Below are positions 10,117 through 22,412 of a stretch of DNA of 39,233 bases, piece after piece. Below the pieces are notes generated by a model. The model was given only the letters and a program-made list of their open reading frames with translations, was not told where the DNA came from and did not search any database. The number at the start of each line of letters is the position of its first letter. The first letter of the stretch is position 1. The translations under genes were made by a program, and so were the position numbers. This DNA comes from Mnemiopsis leidyi. Lineage: Eukaryota; Ctenophora; Tentaculata; Lobata; Bolinopsidae. The DNA is taken from positions 4,818 to 44,050 of the forward strand of contig JH155852.1 in the NCBI GenBank assembly GCA_000226015.1, given 5' to 3'.

Positions 10117-13100
10117 TTACGTTTTCAGCTTCAAAACAGCTTGGCAGCCAGTGATCACATTCTCAGTGCTGTGGATCCACGTTTCTTCAGCTTGAGAGTT
10201 GAACGCCACGCAGCCGTCAGCAATCTTCAGGATCGGCCGTTCTTCTTGGATTGGGATACAGTCGAAATCAAGCTGAAGAGGTAATGCTGGTTAGATACTG
10301 ATATGTCTGATAACCTTGATAATAATCCAAGATAATCCATTGACAATGATCTCAGTAGTAGTTGCATAACAAGTAAATTTTCTTTAACCGCCGCTATTGT
10401 TTAGAGACTTATCAGATTATTTTTAAAAATTAACTGCAGTCGCTCAAAATTGACAAAAGGTTTGATGAACATGACAAACAAAGCGGTCACGCAAACGTTT
10501 CCCTACAAATCATGATGTACGTGACCGCTGGTCTTTATGTTTTACTTATAATTCCTTCTTTCCACGCTGATTTGATCGCAAGTTTTGTACAAGTGTTTGC
10601 AAGAGGCCTTCGATCTAATTATCTACGGAAAGGTTTCGATACCGGCACAGCTGAGCATCTTGATATAGATATCAAGTCCAGCGGCAAGCCCGGTAAAAAT
10701 AACTTAAAAATTAGATAAAAAACTTACGCCTTTTAGTTTGATCATTCGGTCGTTTTTCTTGCAGCTCCAGCTGATCTTGATGAAGGGGAAAACATCATAA
10801 CGACGTTGGACGGTTGGGTCACTCTTGCACAATCGGTAGTTGTCTGAAGTATCGGCTACTATTAATTAGATAATAAGTTTATTTGTTAATTGAATTACAA
10901 GTTATTTGAATGGTAGTGAGGGACGCCTGGATTAGTGGATTTAAAGTGAACCTTAATATCGTGAGGGAAAGATAGTTGGAAAATAATCAGAAAGGTTTAA
11001 AAGAAAAGAATTTTCTGAAAAAGAAAAAAAATTTTTGAATGCATTTTCATTGTAGGTTTGCTAAAAAGTGATGTTTTTCATCATCTCTGAGGTTAGTAGA
11101 TAGTGCAGGTAGGTTTACAGAGAATTTTAGCTTAAGGCATTTTAACTATTTCAAGTGAAAATCTATTGAACTACGATTGATCATAAGGTTGAAGTAAAAA
11201 CGGAGTTCGAGAATGAGCGATTTTTAGACCGGGTATCGGACAATTGTCAAAAGGACATAAATATCAAGTATTATTACTCTTGTCCTAAAACGCTGCTTCA
11301 TTTCGATAATTATGCAATGCAATTTGAGGTTGGTTATTACAGGATATCAAGCTGCGAATGCGGAATAAGACTTATCCTTATATTTTTGCAACACAAAAAA
11401 GTATGTACTTGGTACAAAAACTTGTTGGTTTAGTAACAAAACTTATAGCAGTTGTACAATGGCAATAATACCGATGGCAATAATTAACGCCATGGAAATA
11501 ATAAGTCAAGAAATACTCAAAATGGAAGGAAGAAAACCATGCAACATATTTAAATGAGCTGAAGGATGTTCCCTTTAAGGAAACTGAAAAAGACCGTTAT
11601 GTAGGTCAAATTAACCACCGAGACAACTTGAGTAGTTTTGTCTGATGACCATTTCAGTCCCTAATAAGAGGGGGCCCAAAAGTAGATGCTATCAGTTTTA
11701 TATTGGAAAAGAGAGAGGCTTTTTAATCGATTTGGGGTTAAATATAGGCTTCAGTAATCGGTCATGACTTTGCCGCGAACTTACGAAATTTTGGATCTAT
11801 CATCCGGCGATTATTAACTGCGAATAAAATTGATTAACACCAAAAACAATGGTAAGAGAACTCAAAATAAAAGCGTGAATGATAAAAAAGAGGTAAAATT
11901 CAGTGATGAAAAAGCTCAGGTGGAGGAGTCAGCACACACACACAAAATTTGAATAATATACTTACAACTATCTGAGTCGTCCTCGAGGCGTCTTCTCAAT
12001 CGAGCTTCAGTCGCACTGTCCTCTTCTCTGAAACGATGGCTCATTAAATAACCGATCATTGAATAACCGCAAGTTCGTGAAATTACAGATAACCGCTTTT
12101 ATCGACACAAGTAGGAAACTAGGAAAGAAGGCCCCAAGTTCAACGCATTTTATCTCGGTTCGCTGGCGGAAAGTCAAAGACTGAGAGAGAAGATTACAAA
12201 CTGTGGAAATTTTAGAGTTTTGAAGACACAGTCAGATTACGAGAGTCTGATGAAATCTGCGTTTTATGAAATGCCCGGGATCGATAGTACCCAATTTTAA
12301 CGGCTCACTTCAAGTCACCAGGGTACAAACAAAAAAACCGTTCAAATGTTCTTGTTAACAATTTATAAGTTCGATTAATGGATGCAGGTAATTTCTACTG
12401 GTAAACCATGGTCAAGGGAACATTATTGGAAAAATGAGTGCTAAGTTGAAGAAAACCAAGATTTCCGATGGATTATATGATGAAATCAGCATGTTAGTGA
12501 GAAAGATTTTGGTCTGAGGAAACTACACTCTTGTTTGACACAAACATACGAGACAAGGAGCAGGACTTTTAATGAACTCAGTAAGATTGTTTACAAGATA
12601 TATATCGCACTCAAGAAGCACTCTCAGATATTCAATGGTAGAGATAGAATGTTCAGCCGGCGCTCCTTACTGATCAACAGAAAACATGAGTCCAAATAAC
12701 TTTGCCAACGCCGCCAAACCCTCATCATCCTTGCTTTCACTTTCACTTTCACTATCAGCTGCAACAGGTGGTGGAGGGGCTGGGACCGGTTCCTTGACAC
12801 TAATGAGCACTGAGTCAATTTCTGATAAACTGCAAATCAACACGCATCTAAGTTCTACAGGGCCAGGGGTTAGAAAAGAGATAAGAAAATGTCAACTGTA
12901 CTCACTCGAAAAGCCAGAAATCTTTGCTCTTCAGAGTTGGGACATCCTGCCAGATGTACTGCAAAGCGTACTCGTCGAATTTAGAATCAGTTCCTATCAC
13001 GTTCATCTGAAGGGAAGACACAATTAGATGGGTAGTTCAATACAAACACGTGGTAGTTCATTACAAGTACGTGATTAGACTATTTACTTACAGCAATACT

Positions 13101-14720
13101 AGAACCATGTGTGTGTGTTATAGAGCCATTACAGATCAACATTTATACGAGTACTCTAAAGTTTGGTATCACTTGAACGCATCTTATTACTTTTGAAGTA
13201 ACCCTAACTAACTAAAAGTAATTCTTAGTAACTCTACAAGATTCAGAAACTCTGAGTGACCTACCGTGTGTGGCCGCTGGATAAGATCGAGGATTAGGTT
13301 ACCATGCCGCCTGCACATCGGAGCTTCCACTGAAAATTACAGGGTTAAAATAGTTATTAGGTTGATACAAGGTTTATAATGTTTATATAAGGTTTACAAT
13401 GTTTACAATGTTTATTAGCTTTATAAGGTTTATGAGGTTGAAATATTTATTGCTCACAATGTTTTTGAGGTTAATATGTTTATTGTTAACAAGTTTTATA
13501 ATTTTCAACAAGTGACGCACAATTTAATAGGCTTAATTATCAGCGAGTGACGGTTATCGCATAACCGTCACATGGTGGTATTGTATTATTTATTAAAGTT
13601 GTTTTAAGCTTTAAATTGAAATTTTAGAACCGCCCATCCAACCGCATTCAAATCGGTGGTCTGTCTAAAACTGGTACAACTTATAATTCTAATTAGACTT
13701 GCACATGCCGGGCGATGAAATGAACTATTTCTGTGAGGAGCTGCATTTCAGGTAATTACAAAAATTGCAGGCCAATCGATTTCAATTCGCTTGCAGAGAA
13801 ATTTTTGGGAAATTGCTCAATTGTCTACATGCGTTGGAAGTAGGTCTGAAACATGTCACGTGATAACGCACACAGTTGCCATAGCAACTAGCTCCAGACC
13901 ACGTGACTGGAACCAAGTTTGGCCCTTTTTAACCAAATTAACATTTCTAACTCTATTGCCAGTAAATGGTTCCCCGCCCATAATCAAATATATTTTGCAG
14001 CTCTCCGTTGGGAAGTTTAATTATGACATGAATGGCGGGTAGTCACTAAAAACGAAGTAAATTCGTCCCGAGCTCCACTCAGACAGCAGACAGATGAAGT
14101 AGGGTGGAGGGAGGGTAAACAGGTCGGGGGAGGATGGGAGAGGGTGGGAGAGGGTAGGGGAGGAGCAGGTGGGAAGAGTGGGGGAGGGCCTGATACAACA
14201 CTGATCCTTAGGTTTTGTGGAGGGCACTTCACTTAAGGTAACATCGGTATTTTCTTGGAACAGTTCCAGAAGATCAGCACGTTCGGATGGGGCCTGTGTT
14301 ACCTTATACCGGTAAATAAGAGGGGTTGTGTGCAGTGCTGGCACTGGATCAAACACCGGGATAAATTACATAATTCTATCAGGCTACGTTTAAAAGTGGA
14401 AACTTTGGGAAGCACTGCAAGTCATTACAGATACAGAAAGATAAGAAATTTCTTCTTACACATTAATTTTCCGTATTTGTCATCCTTTCATGGCAGCTAG
14501 TTTGAAAATTTTATCGATATTCGATTATTTTTGAATTTTAGAATATTTGGAGGGAGATAAGAAACTGGCAATGGCGAATGATAACTTTAAAAAAACCTAA
14601 AAATGAGAAATAATTTTAAATCAACTCACCGGCGACAGATCGTATTGACTTAGCGTGGACTGGTAACGCGAGGAGAGTCACCAAAGCAACCAAGTTACTG
14701 ATTATAATAAAAATACCAAT
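10117..14720 (-). CDS. Secreted Cys-rich precursor, IL-17-like candidate
   Basis: Six minus-strand exons (14630-14720, 13265-13329, 12906-13006, 12671-12829, 11966-12027, 10117-10272 with 10728-10843 before it, so seven pieces in all) join in matching phases with good GT-AG sites. The product begins with a signal-peptide core (IGIFIIISNL to ALPVHA), followed by a pro-region with a Pro run and a Ser-Glu/Asp acidic stretch. An R-L-R-R-R convertase-type site comes next, then about 96 residues with five cysteines ending GCQAVLKLKT. The mature part reads YRLC, DPTVQRRYDVF, SWSCKK, DCIPIQEERPIL and ENVITGCQAV, an order reminiscent of IL-17 ligands. The pieces at 12671 and 11966 each show a tempting alternative: a stop made by the GTAA donor, and a local Met. 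Phase agreement argues for one gene. Secretion is well supported; IL-17 membership is inference. Confidence 0.75.
13547..13571. repeat. Perfect 11-bp palindrome with 3-base loop
   Basis: GTGACGGTTAT, CGC, ATAACCGTCAC forms an 11-bp stem with a three-base loop. It lies in an intron and has no evident terminator or tRNA context. Confidence 0.8.
14101..14191 (+). other. G-rich tract, G-quadruplex candidate
   Basis: About 90 bases with a strong purine bias and more than eight runs of three or more G separated by short spacers. In the transcript of the minus-strand host gene this tract is C/U-rich, so a quadruplex would form on the non-transcript DNA strand. Confidence 0.65.
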
Positions 14721-16639
14721 CTGAAAATTAAGGATGTGTTACAACTTTAATTTTACAATGAAAGGAATAATATGAGGAAATTTATTCATTGCAAGCAAAA
14801 TCAAGATTCAGATTGTTTTAATATTTACGTTATTTTAGACAAATAAACACTATATATGCTAAAATTTTACTGACATTTTTGAACGAGAGAGTCATTTCGG
14901 GCGCATGAAAAATTTCCGATAACCAAGCCGTCATAAAATTTTTGTCAAGAACGAAGATCAAACCAAAAAACATCAGCGGGCGGATCGGCGGAAAATCGCG
15001 ACCAATTTCATCACGTCGCATCGCAACATTTTACACACGTGACTGCATTCAACGTTCCGGCCTTGGCAACGTTTCAGCTCACCACTTAACAATAATCCAA
15101 CAAATGTAAGAAATGCCACCTTTTCCTCCGGATCTGCTGGCGGAGTGATGGGAGGAATTTTAAAGTCCGTACAAGTCGCTGCTTGGTGCGGGTAAAGTCA
15201 GCCTATTTTTCAACACGTGAGTAGGGGAGGCTCTAGCTGCTAATTTAACTGACACATTTGGGTTTGTTCGGGGCAAGGACAAAACAATTTGGTCGTGGCG
15301 AGGAACTTAAGGGGGACTGAACTCACCTTGAAAACCATTGTTCTAAAACGCACAAAAGCACTGGAAACACACAAAATCTATCGCAAACAAAAATATATCA
15401 AGAATGATCCTACAAACTGTAAATCACACGCGAAAAAAAAATCCAACAAAAAACCAATGATAAAAAGTACAAAAAAGGAACCCTGCAAAGGACGGACCAA
15501 CTGATGGGCGATAATTGGGACAGCTTGTGCGTGATGCTATTAATAACTGCACGAGGTAATTACTAATTATTTTTAATTATTTTGGTGCTGCTACCGTTGG
15601 CGAAGGTAAGATTGTCTCTTGCCACAAAACCATGGCAATGACGAAATGCCACAAGAGGAGTAATACAGGACGGGTTCAGTACCTTTTAAACGCATCAAAA
15701 ACTAAATTTTCGTCCCGTGAGATCGTCTTTCATGACTTTTCGGCCACTTTTCGATGGTGGTTGTACGTGGTTTTTCGAATCGTCAAATTTGTGAAAAATT
15801 AGTCGGGGAAAGGAAATTCCTCTAAAGTATCAAATATTGAGTGATGAGCACTGTAAAATGGGCTTCTCATCCCTACATCACGGCGAATAAGACCCAACAG
15901 GCGGTCACGGCATATGTAAAATTGTAAAAACCAAAAGTAATGATTATTATCCGCGGGATGCGGCGAAACCAGATGTTTTCTCCGACTTACATTTGTAAAA
16001 AGCATGAAGGTAGCAGGAAGTGTTATCGCATCGTCTAATTTCTCATCAAACTAATCAGATAAGGAGATTCAGAGAGGGTTGTACAAAATGGAATTAACAT
16101 TAAAACTGCCTAATTTAAATTCCTATCGTGTTTGTGTGATAAGGAGCCGGGCGTGACGGTGAAACTTCGTGAAAATTATCAAAAAATTAAAAGCAAAAGT
16201 GAAGAGCATTTGGATGACAGCTGTGGTCTTGTGTGCGTCATTCTAAAGACAGGACGGCGCTTTTCAGACGAAGTATGAGAAGCAGAGAAGAGCATCTTTT
16301 GTCGACGTAGATACAGGGCTATTTATATCACATCGCCGAGGAAATGTTACGAAACTAACAAAAGTTTAACAAGTCGCCAAATTAGTTATTCTCTAGAACA
16401 ACCTTTATGCCGCAGGTTAAAGCTGACGGGGGATTGAAATGAGCACGAAATGTGTGTTAGCGGATATGGATTACGTAACGGCCCACATTTCGGGGTCCCA
16501 AATTAAAAAAAAAGATGCATTGCGGATGTAGGTACACGTTAAATCACGATCAATCTGGCAAAATTAGGTCACATCGCGGAAGATACTCTAGAATTAAAAT
16601 TCTAAGACGACTCTGCCACTTCTGGAAAAATAAAATTCC

Positions 16640-17260
16640 ATGATGAACTCTGGCCAAACCGAGCGGGTGTTGTTAAAGTTGGCGTTCAGCTGTCCTTAGA
16701 AAGGCCAGGAGAGGATGGTTACAAACTTCCTGGACCGAAGAAACCCGACACTCGGAAGGCTCATCCCACTCCGGTGGAACTAGACTGGATCAGCGGATTT
16801 AGAAACGGTACCTCGTCATGAAGCCGCTTTAAATAGCCGTCCTGGCAGGGTAAGGATACTATTTTTAGAGGCCCTCGTCTCTCTTGCTCCGGTGCTAATC
16901 TCAGCGTCCTGGGCTCCCCTTTGAGCTGAAGGAGGGGGAGCGTGCCCTGATCAATCTAATCAGGCCTCGTGGTGGGATATCAAAGTGGTGGCTCTTCGAA
17001 CTGGGGACTATTGGGTGACACACCCCAGTCGGTAGTCCTAACTGTCATTGGATTATACATGGCTGGGCAGCAGCTGGCATATCTTTGTTGGGGCAGATAG
17101 GACTGCTAAACTAGACAAACTGTGTCTAGAGGGGAAGAGTAGGTCTGGGCTGGGTGTGCTGAAGGCGTGGTGGTGGTGGAAGCGGTATGTGGGCTAGTCC
17201 AACACGAGACACGTACTCGGAACTGTGGGGACGACGATCACGTTTATTTCAAAACAAAGG
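16640..17260. repeat. GC-rich hairpin-rich block, unclassified
   Basis: Composition shifts to GC-rich here. Local inverted repeats include CTGGGG with CCCCAG (16999-17027) and GCTCCCC with GGGGGAGC (16913-16941). All six frames are broken by stops and no reverse transcriptase or transposase motif was seen. It may be a decayed element, but no ends were found. Confidence 0.3.
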
Positions 17261-19015
17261 GTTTAGAAAGAAAAACAAGGCAGGGGATACTGCCGGACGT
17301 GTACAAGTCCTAGCTTCAAGAAGTGGCATGTCCCTTGTCCCATATCTCGTGACTTACTGAATTTCCGGGAAAAACAACCTTTTTCTTGTTGCTCGAAACC
17401 ACGTTTGTTTGGCGGAGGAGAAAAATTAATAAAAACCAGGGTCGAGTTTCTGATTAGGTCGGAGGTCAAGAGATACAGCCACAGGTAAAAAGTTGGGGAG
17501 AAGGGGGTATCGTTTGGCAGCTCGCCAAATTTTAGCAACAGTAGATACCAGTAGGACGTAGATTAGTATTTACACGAGTAGCAATATTTGCAAGAATTGC
17601 AGTTTGTAAGCAAGAATACGGGGAATAAACAATAATATCCCTTGTTGATTTGGAAGTGGCAGTAACCGCTGGACGGAGAATTTTGATGTGGATTGCGCAT
17701 GTCAATTTGTAAAAGAAACTGCGGCCCAGCAATCTTGGGACAATGATGACGTTCAGAACCTCAAGAACTTATTAGCTCAATTTCTTAGCCTCCAGAACAG
17801 TCAAGTGTTCACTAAAAACAGACGTAAGCTTTTAAAGTAAACATAAAACGTCATTTGAACGTCACTACTTCTCTTTTATAGATAATTTAGGACTACTGAC
17901 GTCAAGATAAGGAAAACGTGCGACAATAGAATGGCGGCAATATTTTTCTTTTCCCAAGACTAGTCTCACGGTAGCAATACGTATCGACCGTCTACATATA
18001 CAATGAAGAAGAAAAACTGTCACATACAAAGCAAGTGGTAATCCACGTGCTTATACTTATAGACACACGGGAGCGCAAACAAAGCGTGTGTCGTTCTCGT
18101 ACTACCAATCTTGTCCCCGATTTTAAAGGAGGTGGAAGGAGAACAAAGCAACAGTTTCTAGGTTTAAACGGCGAAACTCGATAATGCAGGGGGAGAGAGT
18201 GAGATCAGGGAGGCGTTGGAAATGTCGAAAATGCATGGCAGGTGTTATATTTACACACCAAGCAGACAATAAGCCACATATTTAGCTTGATTTGACCACA
18301 AGCACTCAAACAGTGGTCGTAGAGCAACAACAATAAGGCTAATCGTAAGTGCACGACCAAAGTTGCACTGATCTGACTAACACACTGTATCCTGCAGTGG
18401 CAACTTCGCCCAAAAAACACGGAGTAAAATCCCGGACGTCATGATGTGCAAAAGAGCGACAGCCATTCTTATCGAAAACTTGTCACAATACGATCATGTC
18501 TGGGATTTCAATAAAGAAAGAATTGGTGCAATGTCTTTGGTGTTACTGCTGAAAACCGCCGTAGAACTCCTTCGATTATACTTCTCCATCGGGCGATCAT
18601 TACAGCTTTATAACGACATGAATGTCCAAGTGGATGACATAATCTAGGCTGCAGGACAAATATGCAAGTCGATGTAACAACAGTAACTAGCTGCGAAATA
18701 CCTTCACTTGAATATAGTATATCACGTACAAGTCGAGCTTGCCGAGAGAAGATCGAAATTTGGGAGAGAGTTGGAAGGAAGGAGAAAGGTGGCTCCACCC
18801 TCACGTTTTAAACAAGCAAGCAGAACTTCACAAACGATTGATAGAGAACATGACATATTGTCCTGCTTTACAACTGAGGCGCACCACCCTTCCTAATCAC
18901 AACAAAGACGGGCACGGAGAAGAGCCTGATTTAACGGTACAACGACCGGAATATTCCTGGTCTGTGAAGAAGACGTACAACCGTCCCGACTTTATTGGAG
19001 GGGGCAGGGTCGCCC

Positions 19016-19078
19016 CACGTGGTGCAATACCGGGACAGATCCGCCGACACGTGGTGAAATGGGAGTGTGTTTCACGTG
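19016..19078. promoter_or_regulatory. Three CACGTG boxes within 63 bp
   Basis: CACGTG occurs at 19016, 19048 and 19073; the last lies in the palindrome TTCACGTGAA. CACGTG is the canonical E-box of bHLH-ZIP factors such as the USF, MYC and MITF families. Its position within the proposed first intron would suit an enhancer, but no promoter elements flank it. Confidence 0.4.
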
Positions 19079-21446
19079 AAGGCCCACTGAAGAAGACGCG
19101 ACTTCATGGTGAAGGGCGGGTATGCGGGTATGTATGTCATTGTTTGGGTTTATTCCTACCAAATCAAATGAGCGTAAAGTAGGACTGATGTGCTGTTAGA
19201 GGTGCCGGTCCTGAATGAATGCGCCAGCATTGTCTCTGTGGACTCTACTTCTTTATTTCGCATTGCAGAGCTGGTCATTGTGCTCGAGAAAGGGGGGAAA
19301 TTACCGGGAGGGGATTTTAATGTATTACCGTAAAGAATAGCTGCTACAAAAAAAGAGTGATACGGGTGGAAATTTGACGAATTTAAAGTCCATTCCTCAG
19401 AAACTTATCATAAATTTCATTAAACGACCAGTGGAAAATGGCCAACATTCCAGTGACATAACTATCCAAGCACCAGTCGAGGACAACACAGCCACATAGA
19501 AGATTTCTGTTCTTCAAACTTAAAACCGGGCAAAAAGAAACCTCCGCAACATGATAAAACCCACAAAAACCAGGCGGAGATTTGCCAAAGTATTTGTTAT
19601 TTGTGGTGGTATTTGAGCGCGTGCCACATAACGACAAGACTCGGTGAGCCACGTGCAGTGGCACCCTTATCACAGCCCCCTTGCACCTTGGTAACACTCC
19701 TTCTGATTAACCACGCACGCAACGGAATGTGAACAATCCTGCCTTCCTCCAAACGGATTATCGTTGTTCGAGGAGCTTATTAAGAAGAACGAAGGAAGTG
19801 TACGGTTCAAATTAAACAGTACTGGAATGGGAAAATCACGAGGAGGTCTACCTACGTCAACGTACGTAATGTGCACGCAATACATGAGCCAAGCAAACAA
19901 GCAGGAGAGACAGATGCCTCCCCGCCGTGGTCTTGTGACTAGAAATCAGCTGCTTTAAGTTACTGGAAGCCAGCTGGTTTGTGACCAGAAGTGACCCTGT
20001 ATTACCTAATTCTGATTTGAAAGTGCCGATATGTGCGAAACACCTTGGTATTGGACACCTAAACACATGTTCGGACAGCCCATGCTTATATCCGCAGTCG
20101 GTGGTGGTATTGCTTCACTTATTTTGGTGACGTGGTTCACCGTAATGCAAACAATTACAAGTTATTGATTGTAATTACATTCTCGCTTCGCCGATAATCA
20201 CGGCAATTACCAGTGATGTTACCTGTGACAGGTATCATGGTGAGACAAGCTAATTAGTCCTTAATGATGGGTGTTGTGAGTGGTAATTGCTCCAAACTAT
20301 CCCTGTTAAATGAAACCTAAGTGGGTTTTGTGCCAATTCTCGATATTGCCATGGTTGGGCCTAACAAAAGCAACTGGTTAAAGTTATGGCACGAACAGTT
20401 GAAAATTAGTTGAAAATGAGCCAGCCAAATAGTTGATAAGGTGTGACAATGGAACGGTGTGACAATGAAGACGGAGGAATCATCCTTCTGGAGTCAGATG
20501 CTCCACCCAACACCACATTCTATTGTCCCTCCAACAGCGGGGAAGTTTTACCTGATACGGTCACTGCGCCTCTCTCAGACGATAAATCTCATTGTCGTGT
20601 GCAATGATGGAATCTGAATTGATGTCACCATGAACTATGGAATGTGTGAAGTCATGTCGTAACTATGTGTAATGGTAACTATGGTAACCAGGTGAAGTAA
20701 TGTAGGACTCTAGGTGGACAAGTACGTAAGAAGTGCACGTAGGGTATCACCTACTGCGGTATAGTTGCAGGGGAATGTAGCCTTACACTACCAAGTATGC
20801 AGCCCTAACAATAACGTAGATTATATCGACTGTGTGAAGAAACCTACAAATCCTATTATTGGCGGACGGTATAAGATTCAACTATTATGAAAAGGCTGGA
20901 TGAAAAGTTATGGTTATGGTTCCCCAGAAGAGGAGTTTTATGAGAAAGTTACAAAATTTGCGGTTTGCAGTCTAGGCCTGGGAGTTTTGCAGTAGGCTCA
21001 GCTCCAGCTTAGTACGGTGGGGAAGCCTCTCAAAACAAATACCGGACCGGTTTAGTCCGCTGGAAGATCATGAAATTACCATGCTCAACAGAAACTCAAA
21101 CGGGAAGGGGTGCCGCGCAGCCTTATATTTATATCATTCTTGGAAATGTGGAATTTGAGAATTTGTAAAATTACAACCAACAATTGATAAAATTTTGGGC
21201 GTACTGATCGGCCCGGTTGCCGGATGTTGTGGTAGAATAATTTTATTTAATCGCGGGGGCAGTGCCCGAATACCTTACTAATGTGTCACTTAATGGTGTC
21301 ATTAGCAGCCGGCACTCGACCGGCTGAGCAGGTACCACTGCTCTACTCGTTAACAAGCGCGGCAGAGCTGCTGTAAACGAGGAAGAAGCGATACTTTAAG
21401 GTTAAAGTGCTAGTTGAAGGGTGAAATTACAAGATGTTGGACTTAC

Positions 21447-21615
21447 CATTTTGTTAGAGTCTGTGAATAAGTTAGCGAAATAAACAACAACAAATATAAA
21501 CAATTAAACAATTTTCTACAAATACAAAACTAGATCTCTCAGTAACGAGATAACGGATTGACTAGGAGTTGGGTAAAACGCAGTAACGTTCGCAGGTTAG
21601 GTTCGCTAGGAATAG
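21447..21615 (-). CDS. Candidate first exon of the precursor gene (5' UTR plus ATG)
   Basis: On the minus strand an ATG (21449-21447) is followed at once by the strong donor GTAAGT (21446-21441). No other ATG occurs between it and the TATA-like box about 190 bases upstream. It leaves phase 0, exactly what exon 14720-14630 needs, giving MIGIFIIISNL and so a normal signal peptide. An acceptor-like TTCACAG 14 bases upstream of the donor allows a multi-exon 5' UTR instead. The 21615 boundary is an estimate based on TATA spacing. Confidence 0.5.
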
Positions 21616-21640
21616 TTAGCTTCTCCCCTCTGCAGTCAAC

Positions 21641-21802
21641 TATATATACTCCGCGACCTCTAGCAAAAAAACGTCATCAAGTTTCGAAGAAGCAACCTCC
21701 CCACTGCTCCCATCCACGTGACGGTACCACGTGACCACGTTCTTTGTAAGCGAAGCTGCCCACGTGCGGAGGAGCCGTCATGGTTACGTAACAGGTCACG
21801 TG
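21641..21802 (-). promoter_or_regulatory. TATA box and four CACGTG boxes, minus-facing promoter
   Basis: TATATATA at 21641-21648, read on minus as AGTATATATAG, lies about 190 bases upstream of the ATG exon at 21447. Upstream on minus are CACGTG boxes at 21715, 21728, 21761 and 21797. The arrangement of E-box cluster, TATA, ATG-free leader and ATG with a donor is coherent with a core promoter. Confidence 0.55.
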
Positions 21803-22385
21803 ATATCTCGCTCACGTTTCGGAGCAGGCGCTGCACCCCCGCGGTACCTTCTGAGCTGTCTGTCTTGTCGGGGGCGGTAGACAGCCTGAACCAGTTACCG
21901 TGAACAACGTCGGTACGGTGTTCCTTTGGACAAATTCCATTTAAATTCCAGTGAAATGCTCGGTAAACAGGACCACGACAAAGGGATATATAGTCCAGGT
22001 CCTGCTGGAATGTTATACTTATTATGCACGTTCATGGATCTCCTCCAGATTCAAGATATTCAGGAGCAGTGAAGTTTGCCCAAAGTTCGGATCCTCATAA
22101 TCGCATCTTTCAATCATCCTTTTCACCTTCTTTCAGATCATATTACCATTGCGTAATTCTATTATAAGATCCTCAGCGTATTTAACGTTCCTTCCGGAAA
22201 GTTTCAAGGCTTCAGGACCAGCTACATCCAGCGTAAGATGAATACCTACAAGGCAGCCTTTTTAACTCTCCCCAGCCAGTTTTAACACGGCCAGCGGAAT
22301 TTGAAACATCTTCTAGGCATCGGCGTGCTGTCAGCAGGAGAGCGAAGTTACAATTAGTGACTTGTTTATTGATCGTGTGGCTTAC

Positions 22386-22412
22386 CTGGTCGGCTAGAGA
22401 AGACGTCATTAC
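22386..22412 (-). other. Possible first coding exon end (MTSSLADQ plus donor)
   Basis: On minus, ATG ACG TCT TCT CTA GCC GAC CAG is followed by GTAAGC, a near-consensus donor in phase 0. An in-frame TAG lies upstream. No downstream exon was identified, and another frame is also open across the site. It could instead be a 5' UTR exon of the precursor gene. Confidence 0.25.

Larger units (their letters stand above)
13330..14629. other. Large intron of the secreted-precursor gene
   Basis: Between exons 13265-13329 and 14630-14720. It contains loose GTTTATAA/ACAATGTTTA repeats (13360-13500), a perfect palindrome (13547-13571), two CACGTG boxes (13857, 13900) and a G-rich tract (14101-14191). Open frames over the G-rich tract reflect its low complexity. 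Confidence 0.6.
14721..21446. other. Long non-coding stretch, probable first intron of the precursor gene
   Basis: No gene was recognised in 6.7 kb. If the ATG exon at 21447 is joined to 14720, all of this is intron 1. A local alternative start (ATG TCA at 14871-14876, followed by GTAAAA) exists but has a weak donor. Contents include a GC-rich, hairpin-rich block at 16640-17200, CACGTG boxes at 15036, 15214, 18044, 19016, 19048, 19073 and 19650, and a tRNA-arm-like hairpin pair near 21292-21345. The longest open frame (18739-19182) has no recognisable domain. Confidence 0.5.

Noticed and set aside
12046..12065. Local Met (MIGYLMSHRFR) as an independent start for a small protein encoded downstream
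   Set aside because: The TTTCAG acceptor inside it and the phase match with the 12671 donor make a single longer gene more likely.
13370..13500. Copy of the Rab intron minisatellite
   Set aside because: Shares only loose ACAATGTTT/AAGGTTTA words; no constant period.
14017..14356. Pro/Ser-rich minus ORFs
   Set aside because: Their composition is the complement of the G-rich tract; low-complexity artefact.
16640..17260. LTR or LINE remnant
   Set aside because: No flanking long repeats, no reverse transcriptase motifs and no poly-A tail were found.
18739..19182. 147-codon plus ORF
   Set aside because: Basic, mixed composition with no recognisable domain; lies over GC-rich non-coding sequence and the CACGTG cluster.
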